Below, piece by piece: positions 57,993-64,000 of a stretch of DNA of 64,000 bases. Source of the stretch: JAXDMK01 sp963790325 (GTDB taxonomy: Bacteria > Actinomycetota > Acidimicrobiia > Acidimicrobiales > AC-14); the NCBI GenBank assembly GCA_963790325.1, contig CAWBNY010000003.1, positions 186,001 to 250,000 on the forward strand. Direction: 5' to 3'. A model generated the notes under the pieces. It ran no database searches. It was not told where the DNA came from and saw only the letters and a program-made list of their open reading frames with translations. The translations under genes were made by a program, and so were the position numbers. The stretch's first letter is position 1, and every line of letters begins with the position of its first letter.

Positions 57993-58736
57993 GTGCGCCG
58001 ACCGGCGGTCCTCGTCCTCCTGCTCCTGGCGGTGCTGCTGGTCGCCTGCCGCTCCGGCTCCGACGGCTCCACCGGCGCCGCCGACCTCACCGACGACCGC
58101 ACCGAGGCCGAGCTGGCCACCGATCGGGCGGCGGCGGAGGCGGCGCTCCCCGTGCTCGACGACTTCCCCCCCGGTTGGACGGCGGAGCTTCGTGACGACG
58201 CCGACGACGGCGAGGCCCCCGACCTCGACACCCAGCTGGCCGAGTGCCTGGGCGTCGACAAGGCGCTCCTGGGCGACACCAGGGTCAACGTCGAGTCGGA
58301 CACGTTCAAGTTCGACGACGCCGAGGTGGAGGCCGACGTCTCCATGCTGCCGACCAAGGCGTACGCCGACGAGGTGGTGGCGGTCATCCACAAGCCGCAG
58401 GCCCGGGGCTGTTTCGAGGACGTGTTCGTCGACGTCGTCGAGCACTCCTCGGAGAACCCGGCGCCGGGCGAGGCCCTCCCCGAGGGCGTCTCCTTCGGCG
58501 ACGTGCGCCTGGTCGAGCTCGACTTCCCCGACGTGGGCCAGGACAGCCGCGCCTTCCGGATCTCGATGCCCATCCGCCTCGGCCTGCTGGCCGTCGACCT
58601 CTACTACGACCTGGTGTTCTTCCGGGTCGGGCGGGCGATGGCGTCGATCTCGTTCCTCGACTCGACCACGCCCTTCGACGAGATCCTGGCCGAGGACCTG
58701 GCCCGCCAGCTCGCGTCGAAGCTGCCGTCGACCTGA
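57993..58736 (+). CDS. Lipoprotein of unknown function
   Basis: The 247-residue protein has a lipoprotein signal peptide with lipobox LLVAC (Cys19), an acidic linker and a mixed alpha/beta domain with two further cysteines (LAECLGVDK and ARGCFEDV), perhaps disulfide-bonded. I do not recognise the family. The fold could be of a sensor or binding type. It should be lipid-anchored outside the membrane. It separates hisF from the membrane-protein and two-component genes that interrupt the his series. Confidence 0.78.
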   Translation: MRRPAVLVLLLLAVLLVACRSGSDGSTGAADLTDDRTEAELATDRAAAEAALPVLDDFPPGWTAELRDDADDGEAPDLDTQLAECLGVDKALLGDTRVNVESDTFKFDDAEVEADVSMLPTKAYADEVVAVIHKPQARGCFEDVFVDVVEHSSENPAPGEALPEGVSFGDVRLVELDFPDVGQDSRAFRISMPIRLGLLAVDLYYDLVFFRVGRAMASISFLDSTTPFDEILAEDLARQLASKLPST

Positions 58737-58849
58737 CCGGAGGTCGTGCTCGTCGTCCCGGTCGGCAGGCGGCGTGGAGGGCGGCGGTCGAGATCCCGGA
58801 GAGGGCGGACCCGTCCCGGCCGGGCGAACACCGACACCGCCACCGGGGC

Positions 58850-60298
58850 CTACCCGACCGGCGCGCACACCGAGGTGCGGGCCTCGACGGCGGCGTCCCG
58901 GGCGAAGTTGAACGCCCACCACGAGCGCTTCGGATCGCCGGCCGACCCCATGCTGCACACCCGGTCGAGCACCGTCCGCCGGGCCTCGGGGTCGAGGCGG
59001 GGGAGGGCGTCGACCAGGGCGGGGACGGCATCGTCGGAGAGCTCGGCCAGGTAGTCGGGGTCGAAGCGGCCGGTCCGCTCGGCGAAGGCGACGTTGTGGC
59101 GGACGACCACCGCCTCCGGGTTGACCAGGTTGAGGCCGAAGAGGGCGATCAGGCCCACCGCCACCGCCGCCGACGGCAGCCACGTCCGCCCCCGGCCCAC
59201 GCCGGCCAGGTGGAGCGCCAGCAGCACGAACACGACACCGATCCACATCGCCGACACGGTGCTGAACAGGCGCAGGACGGTCAGCCCGAAGGCGTCCTCG
59301 TACAGCTCGAGGCGGACGACGGCCACCACCACGATGACCAGGGTCAGCGACACCGCCGCCTCGGCCAGCATCGTGAACCGGCGGCGGAAGGCGTCGTCGG
59401 TGAGGTCGGTGGCCGCCCGCAGCCCGAGGAGGACGGCCAGGGTGATGGCCGCCACCGCCAGCAGCTGGAAGAACCCGGTGCGGGCGTACTCGGCGTAGGT
59501 GAGGCCGGCCGTCGCGAGCACGTGCCGCCCGCCCTCGGAGGCGGCGACCACCTGGGCCACGGCGAAGGCGGCGAAGAGGGCCACCACCGATCCGAGGACG
59601 ATCGTGGCCTCGGTGCGGCCCAGGCGGAAGGCGACCCGTCCCATGGAGGGGGCGGGTGTGGCCGACGCCAGCCGGAGCAGGCCCGCCATCCCCCACGCTC
59701 CGATCGCCAGGAGGACCGCGTGCTCGATCGGCGTGGTCAGGTCCCAACCGGTGAAGAAGCCCCTGAACACGGCGTCGGCCGAGGCGAGGAGGGTCCCCAG
59801 CACGATCAGCAGGGGCAGGGCCAGCACGACCCCCCGGGCGGCGGCCGCCCCCCTGCGGGCGGTCGGCCGGCGCCGCCCGGCGACGAACGCCGGTGCGCTC
59901 AGCCCGTGGGCGGCGGCGTGGAGGACCCGGGTCACCGTCGCCGGCACGGTGAGGTCGACGACGCTCCCGCCCGACGCGAACGACGCGGCCAGGATCAGCA
60001 GTCCCCCGATCACGAGGATGTCGAGGGGCAGCAGCCACGGCGTCGTCCGGGCCGCCAGGCACACGCCGAAGGCCACGGCCACGGCCGCCAGGGCCCGGGC
60101 CTGGGGGTTGGCCACCCGGCCGCTGAACACCAGGCCCCCCGCCACCAGGGCCACCAGCGCCACCCCGACCAGGCCGTCGGGCGCCGTCCGCACGGCCACG
60201 TCGGTGAGCACCGCGGCCGCCCCGACCGCAGCCAGGGTCGTCCCATCGGCCGGCCGCCGGACGGAGAGGCTGTGCTGGAGGTCCTCGACTGACTTCAT
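58850..60298 (-). CDS. Polytopic membrane protein, DUF4153/DUF4173 family
   Basis: The 482-residue protein has about twelve hydrophobic segments, a short loop GFFTGWDLTTPIEHAVL and YAEYARTGFFQLLAVAAITL, characteristic of DUF4153/DUF4173 membrane proteins. A ~75-residue soluble C-terminus follows (NPEAVVVRHNVAFAERTGRFD...). The function is unknown; some relatives lie beside two-component systems, as here (60384-62065). GAAGGGA precedes the ATG. Confidence 0.83.
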   Translation of the reverse strand: MKSVEDLQHSLSVRRPADGTTLAAVGAAAVLTDVAVRTAPDGLVGVALVALVAGGLVFSGRVANPQARALAAVAVAFGVCLAARTTPWLLPLDILVIGGLLILAASFASGGSVVDLTVPATVTRVLHAAAHGLSAPAFVAGRRRPTARRGAAAARGVVLALPLLIVLGTLLASADAVFRGFFTGWDLTTPIEHAVLLAIGAWGMAGLLRLASATPAPSMGRVAFRLGRTEATIVLGSVVALFAAFAVAQVVAASEGGRHVLATAGLTYAEYARTGFFQLLAVAAITLAVLLGLRAATDLTDDAFRRRFTMLAEAAVSLTLVIVVVAVVRLELYEDAFGLTVLRLFSTVSAMWIGVVFVLLALHLAGVGRGRTWLPSAAVAVGLIALFGLNLVNPEAVVVRHNVAFAERTGRFDPDYLAELSDDAVPALVDALPRLDPEARRTVLDRVCSMGSAGDPKRSWWAFNFARDAAVEARTSVCAPVG

Positions 60299-60383
60299 CG
60301 GCGAGTCCCTTCTCGACCGCGTTCCGTGTCGGGCGATTGCCAGGCGACTCCGACGCGACGCGGAGCGCCCGACCGTCGGCCGG

Positions 60384-61385
60384 TCATGTCCGCCCCGCCG
60401 GGAGCACGACCACCATCCGGCAGCCGCTCGGTTGGGCCCGCTCGGCCCGGATCTCGCCCCCGTGGAGGTCGACGATCCACCGGGCGATGGCGAGGCCCAG
60501 ACCGGCGCCGCCATGTCCGGACGTGCGGGACGCGTCGGCCCGGTAGAAGCGTTCGAAGACCCGGGTGGAGTCCTCCTCCGAGATCCCCGGCCCGTGGTCG
60601 CGGACCTCGATGGTCACCGTGCCCTTCCCCCGCCGGGCGCTCAGCTCGACCGTCCCCCCGGGCGGGGAGTAGCGCACCGCGTTGTCGAGCAGGTTGGCCA
60701 CCACCTGGTGGACCCGGGCCGGGTCGCCGTCGGCCACCGGCTGGGGCGAGTCGACCACCACCGTCACCTCCACCCCCGGCGCGTGGAGGCGGGACTCGGA
60801 GGCGGCGTCCTCCAGCACCGGCGAGACCGCGAACGTCCGCCGTTGCAGCGGCACCGCCCCCGACTCCAGGCGGGACAGGTCGAGGAGCTGAGCCACCAGC
60901 CCGCCCAGGCGCTCGGTCTGGCGCAGCATCGTGCGCAGGGTCTCGCCGTCGACCGGCTCCACCCCGTCGACGAGGTTCTCCAGCTTGGCCCGCAGGGCGG
61001 TGATCGGGGTCCGCAGCTCGTGGGACACGTTGGCCACCAGGTCCCGCCGGACCCGGTCGACCTCTGCCAGTTGGACGGCCATGGCGTTGAAGGCCCGGGC
61101 CAGCTCGCCCACCTCGTCCCGGGAGCTCGCCGTCACCCGCCGGTCGTAGTCGCCCCGGGCCATGGCCCGGGCGGCGGAGGCCATCTCCCGCAGGGGCGAC
61201 GTCATCCCCCGGGCCAGGATCTGGACCAGGGTGAGGGCCAGGGCCCCGGCCAGCAGGGCACTGGCCAGGGGCGACATCCCCGCCCCCCGGCCCACCGACA
61301 CCACCAGCACCGTGACCGCCACCGCGGCCACGATGACCGCCCCCAGCTTCACCTTGATGGAGCCGAGGGGGTCGAGCGGCCTCAC
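60384..61385 (-). CDS. HAMP-domain sensor histidine kinase
   Basis: The 333-residue kinase has two membrane spans very near the N-terminus (residues ~14-30 and ~37-55) with almost no extracytoplasmic loop, so it probably senses within the membrane or through a partner. The HAMP (ILARGMTSPLREMASAARAM), the DHp His in LVANVSHELRTPITAL near residue 122 and the HATPase motifs (NLLDNAVRY, DHGPGISEE, GGAGLGLAIARW) follow. The GTG overlaps the regulator's stop. The neighbouring membrane protein could be the sensory partner. Confidence 0.92.
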   Translation of the reverse strand: MRPLDPLGSIKVKLGAVIVAAVAVTVLVVSVGRGAGMSPLASALLAGALALTLVQILARGMTSPLREMASAARAMARGDYDRRVTASSRDEVGELARAFNAMAVQLAEVDRVRRDLVANVSHELRTPITALRAKLENLVDGVEPVDGETLRTMLRQTERLGGLVAQLLDLSRLESGAVPLQRRTFAVSPVLEDAASESRLHAPGVEVTVVVDSPQPVADGDPARVHQVVANLLDNAVRYSPPGGTVELSARRGKGTVTIEVRDHGPGISEEDSTRVFERFYRADASRTSGHGGAGLGLAIARWIVDLHGGEIRAERAQPSGCRMVVVLPAGRT

Positions 61386-62065
61386 CCGGCGCCGGCCCTG
61401 TCCTCCAGCCCGTAGCCCACGCCGTGGACGGTGCGGACGACCTCCCGACCGAGCTTGCGGCGCAGGGCCCGCACGTGGGAGTCGACGGTGCGGGCGCCGG
61501 ACCCGTCCCGGTAGCCCCAGACCTGGGCCAGCAGCTGGTCGCGGGTGTGGACGGTGCCCCGGTGGGCGGCCATCCACGCCAGCAGGTCGAACTCGGTGGG
61601 GGTGAGGTGGATCTCCGTGTCGCCCTTGCGCACCCGGCGGGACGCGGGGTCGATCAGCAGATCGCCCACCCGCACCAGGGTGCCGGGATACACCAGGGCC
61701 CGCTCCGCCCGCCGCAGCACGGTGTGGACGCGGGCCACCAGCTCCCGGGGCGAGAAGGGCTTGGTCACGTAGTCGTCGGCGCCGACGGCCAGGCCGACCA
61801 GGATGTCGGTCTCCGAGTCGCGAGCGGTGAGCATGACCACCGGGACCGGCCGGTCCCGCTGCACCTGGCGGCACACGTCGAGGCCGTCGAGGCCGGGGAG
61901 CATGAGGTCGAGGACGACCAGGTCGGGGCGGAGCTCGGCACACAACCTCACGCCCGACGGCCCGTCGGAGGCCACCTCCACCCGGAAGCCCTCGCTCCGC
62001 AGGCGGGCCGCGACCGCCGACGCGATCGACGCCTCGTCCTCGATGACGACCACCGTTCGCTGCAC
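61382..62065 (-). CDS. OmpR-family response regulator
   Basis: The 227-residue protein has a receiver with Asp53 (DLVVLDLMLPGLDG), the acidic pair Glu9/Asp10, Thr in VVMLTARDSE and Lys in DDYVTKPFS. The winged-helix effector (LTPTEFDLLAWMAAHRGTV ... TVDSHVRALRRKLGREV) follows. It forms a coupled pair with the kinase downstream. TATCCT on the minus strand ends 7 bases before the GTG, which fixes the start and indicates a leaderless transcript. The target genes are unknown. Confidence 0.93.
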   Translation of the reverse strand: MQRTVVVIEDEASIASAVAARLRSEGFRVEVASDGPSGVRLCAELRPDLVVLDLMLPGLDGLDVCRQVQRDRPVPVVMLTARDSETDILVGLAVGADDYVTKPFSPRELVARVHTVLRRAERALVYPGTLVRVGDLLIDPASRRVRKGDTEIHLTPTEFDLLAWMAAHRGTVHTRDQLLAQVWGYRDGSGARTVDSHVRALRRKLGREVVRTVHGVGYGLEDRAGAG

Positions 62066-62072
62066 AGTCCGA

Positions 62073-62078
62073 AGGATA
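62073..62078 (-). promoter_or_regulatory. -10 box (TATCCT) of the leaderless two-component operon
   Basis: Seven bases separate the box from the GTG at 62065. A GGGACT hexamer 17 bases upstream is a poor -35 match. Confidence 0.5.
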
Positions 62079-62183
62079 GGGACGGGATGTGCCGGAGTCC
62101 CGCGCGGGATATGGAGATCTGGTGCAGGCCAGGTGGCGAGCGGCCGGCGGCGAAGTCCGGCCGACCCGTCGGATCGGCTGCCG

Positions 62184-62189
62184 TACGAT
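62184..62189 (+). promoter_or_regulatory. -10 box (TACGAT) of leaderless hisI
   Basis: TACGAT ends 6 bases before GTG 62196. The same hexamer and spacing occur at hisD, so the two his transcripts may share regulation. Confidence 0.5.
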
Positions 62190-62195
62190 GGCCTG

Positions 62196-62573
62196 GTGCC
62201 GGTCACGAACCCCATTCGCATCGACGACGCCGAACTGGCGGCGGTGGCGTTCAACGCCGACGGGTTGGTGCCGGCCATCGTCCAGGAGGAGGGGACGGGC
62301 GCCGTCCTCATGCTGGCCTGGATGAACGAGGCCTCCTTGCGGCGCACCCTGGAGACGGGCCGGACGTGGTTCTGGAGCCGGTCCCGCCAGGAGTACTGGT
62401 GCAAGGGGGAGACGTCGGGCGACCGCCAGTTCGTGCGGGAGGCGTACTACGACTGCGACGGCGACACCCTGCTGCTGGTCGTGGAGCAGGAGGGCCGGGG
62501 TGCCTGCCACACCGGCGAGCGCACATGCTTCTACCGCCAGTTCGGCGGCGAGGCCTCCCGGACCGATGACTGA
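62196..62573 (+). CDS. hisI: Phosphoribosyl-AMP cyclohydrolase HisI
   Basis: HisI is the zinc enzyme opening the purine ring of PR-AMP. The 125-residue monofunctional protein (no HisE domain) has VLMLAWMNEASLRRTLETG, TWFWSRSRQEYWCKGETSG, the metal site DCDGDTL and the zinc ligands in GACHTGERTCFYR. The GTG start is supported by the leaderless promoter. hisE and hisG are not in the window. trpE follows, a his-trp order often seen in actinobacteria. Confidence 0.95.
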   Translation: MPVTNPIRIDDAELAAVAFNADGLVPAIVQEEGTGAVLMLAWMNEASLRRTLETGRTWFWSRSRQEYWCKGETSGDRQFVREAYYDCDGDTLLLVVEQEGRGACHTGERTCFYRQFGGEASRTDD

Positions 62574-62632
62574 TCGCGTCACCGGATGGCCCCGAACCGG
62601 CCGCAGGCCGGCACCCCGTGGGGGGAGGGCGC

Positions 62633-62652
62633 AGGAGGGGGGCCTGCCCCCC
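62633..62652 (+). promoter_or_regulatory. Hairpin masking the trpE ribosome-binding site
   Basis: GGGGGG (62637-62642) can pair with CCCCCC (62647-62652) around a CCTG loop. The stem includes the end of AGGAGG (62633-62638), 19 bases before the trpE ATG, and may limit translation. No leader peptide with Trp codons is seen. Confidence 0.35.
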
Positions 62653-62657
62653 GGCCG

Positions 62658-64000
62658 ATGAACCTCGGTCGGGACGGTTTTCGGTCCCTGGCCTCCGGCC
62701 ACACGGTGGTGCCCGTGTGGCGGGAGCTGGTGTCCGACCTGGAGACGCCGGTCGCCGCCTACCTGAAGCTGGCCGGCGACGGTCCCGACGCGGCCCCGTC
62801 GTTCCTCCTCGAATCGGTCGAGCACGGCGACACGTGGGGCCGGTTCTCGTTCGTGGGTCGGGAGCCGTCCCTCACCCTGGTCGCCCGCCACGGACGCATC
62901 GAGGCCCACGGGGTGGTGCCGGCCGGGGTCCCCCTCGACCGGGGCGTGCTGGCCGCGGTGGAGGGTCTGCTGGGGGCCTACCGGTCCCCGGTGATCCCCG
63001 ACCTCCCCCCGCTCCACGGCGGCGTCGTCGGCTACCTGGGCTACGACGTGGTGCGGGAGGTCGAGCACCTGCCGTCCCCGCCGCCCGACGACCTCGGCCA
63101 CCCCGACGCGGTCCTGTCCGTCATCGGCCACGTGGCCGCCTTCGACCATTGGCGCCAGCGGGTCGTCCTCATCGAGAACGTGCGGGTGGCGCCGGACCTG
63201 TCGACGGCCGAGCTCGACCGGCTCTACGACGACGCCCAGGTGCGGCTGGCGGCCATGGCCGACGACCTCGGCCGCCCCCTGCCCTACACGCCGGCTGCGC
63301 CCCCCGACCCGTCCGATCCCCTGCCCGAGGTGCGGTCGGTGGTCGGGCGGCGGGCCTACACCGACGCGGTCGAGGTGGCCAAGGAGCACATCCTGGCCGG
63401 CGACATCTTCCAGGTGGTCCTCTCCCAGCGCTTCGACCTCGATCTGGGGGCCGAGCCGTTCGACGTCTACCGGGTCCTGCGCCAGGTCAACCCCAGCCCG
63501 TACATGTACTTCCTCCGCCACCCGTCGATCACCGTCGTCGGCTCGTCCCCCGAGCCCATGGTGCAGCTGCTGGACGGGGTGGTCGTGTCCCGCCCCATCG
63601 CCGGCACCCGCCGCCGGGGGGCCACGCCGGAGGAAGACCGCCGCCTGGGGGGCGAGCTGCGCGAACATCCCAAGGAGGTGGCCGAGCACATCATGCTGGT
63701 CGATCTGGCCCGCAACGACGTGGGCCGGGTGGTGAGCTTCGGCACCGAGAAGGTCGACGAGCTGATGACCCTGGAGCGGTACTCCCACGTCATGCACCTC
63801 ACGTCCCAGGTCTCAGGCCGGCTGGCGCCGGGGAAGGGGCCGATCGACGTGCTGCGGGCGACCCTGCCCGCGGGCACGGTCTCGGGCGCGCCCAAGGTCC
63901 GGGCCATGGAGATCATCGACGCCCTGGAGCCCACCAAGCGGGGCCCGTACGCGGGCGTGGTCGGCTACCTCGACTTCTCCGGCAACCTCGACACCGCCAT
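62658..64000 (+). CDS. trpE: Anthranilate synthase component I TrpE, 3'-truncated by window
   Basis: TrpE converts chorismate to anthranilate with ammonia from TrpG. About 447 residues are present and the frame runs off the window end. The N-terminal regulatory part has SFLLESVEHGDTWGRFSF, in which the LLES motif binds feedback tryptophan. The catalytic part has NPSPYMYFLRHP, GSSPEPMV, PIAGTRRRGATPEED, AEHIMLVDLARNDVGRV and SGAPKVRAMEIID. The LLES motif and the SPYMYF stretch favour TrpE over PabB. It starts 84 bases after hisI, behind a GC hairpin that may affect its translation. Confidence 0.95.
   Translation, partial: MNLGRDGFRSLASGHTVVPVWRELVSDLETPVAAYLKLAGDGPDAAPSFLLESVEHGDTWGRFSFVGREPSLTLVARHGRIEAHGVVPAGVPLDRGVLAAVEGLLGAYRSPVIPDLPPLHGGVVGYLGYDVVREVEHLPSPPPDDLGHPDAVLSVIGHVAAFDHWRQRVVLIENVRVAPDLSTAELDRLYDDAQVRLAAMADDLGRPLPYTPAAPPDPSDPLPEVRSVVGRRAYTDAVEVAKEHILAGDIFQVVLSQRFDLDLGAEPFDVYRVLRQVNPSPYMYFLRHPSITVVGSSPEPMVQLLDGVVVSRPIAGTRRRGATPEEDRRLGGELREHPKEVAEHIMLVDLARNDVGRVVSFGTEKVDELMTLERYSHVMHLTSQVSGRLAPGKGPIDVLRATLPAGTVSGAPKVRAMEIIDALEPTKRGPYAGVVGYLDFSGNLDTA

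Noticed and set aside
62576..62590. A sixth copy of the 48-bp element near hisI-trpE
   Set aside because: Only a CGTCACCGGAT half is present; the opposite arm is absent at the fixed 48-base distance.

Overview
The window is a very GC-rich actinobacterial chromosome segment with dense, overlapping gene chains (ATGA, GTGA and CTGA junctions) and frequent GTG/TTG starts. Mycothiol synthase (mshD), the proteasome activator Bpa, SepF without FtsA next to FtsZ, an mtrAB-lipoprotein locus and a his cluster running into trpE all point to Actinomycetota. The overall style resembles Acidimicrobiia, but that class-level placement is my inference. I saw no rRNA, tRNA, CRISPR array, transposase or prophage.

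Bases 1-15.7 kb are the division and cell wall (dcw) cluster: ftsI (partial), murE, mraY, murD, ftsW, murG, murC, murB, ftsQ, ftsZ, then pgeF, a YggS-type PLP protein, sepF, yggT, a two-repeat membrane protein and a DCC-family oxidoreductase. murF is absent from its usual place between murE and mraY, and FtsW has a ~215-residue basic, Pro-rich N-terminal extension. Bases 15.8-23.9 kb hold ileS (minus strand), a DUF167 gene, a DksA-like factor, lspA, rluD, a membrane-anchored unknown, a HAD phosphatase, an Rrf2 regulator and bpa.

Bases 24-31.2 kb are the accessory-looking part. They hold two small genes, a Pro-rich coiled-coil protein, a 1.15-kb gene-free stretch, a large Thr/Gly-repeat surface protein with an LATTG sorting-like motif, a HTH/coiled-coil protein and a DivIVA-like coiled-coil protein. 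Actinobacterial-type DnaA boxes lie in the non-coding DNA here, including a tandem pair, and one more lies upstream of ftsZ. dnaE (DNA polymerase III alpha) follows.

Bases 34.9-51.7 kb are mixed housekeeping. They include a secreted TNT-domain NADase-like protein with a possible immunity partner, a nitroreductase, a DUF2231-Rieske fusion, a DUF255 protein, an acyl-CoA dehydrogenase, an mtrA/mtrB-like pair with a GerMN/Gmad2 lipoprotein, a sugar nucleotidyltransferase, an AAA ATPase, rlmN, a VIT-family transporter and mshD. Bases 51.8-64 kb hold nth, a possible structured small RNA, hisD-hisC-hisB-hisH-hisA-hisF, a lipoprotein, a DUF4173-type membrane protein, a two-component pair, hisI and trpE (cut by the window end).

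Two window-wide patterns stand out. First, five copies of an exactly 48-bp palindromic element (ends AACCGGTGAC...GTCACCGGTT) sit at gene ends, and two of them form part of coding sequences. Second, at least eight genes have a TANNNT-type -10 box ending 6-7 bases before the start codon, the signature of leaderless transcripts; this also helps fix start codons (for example hisD, hisI, the VIT gene and the acyl-CoA dehydrogenase).
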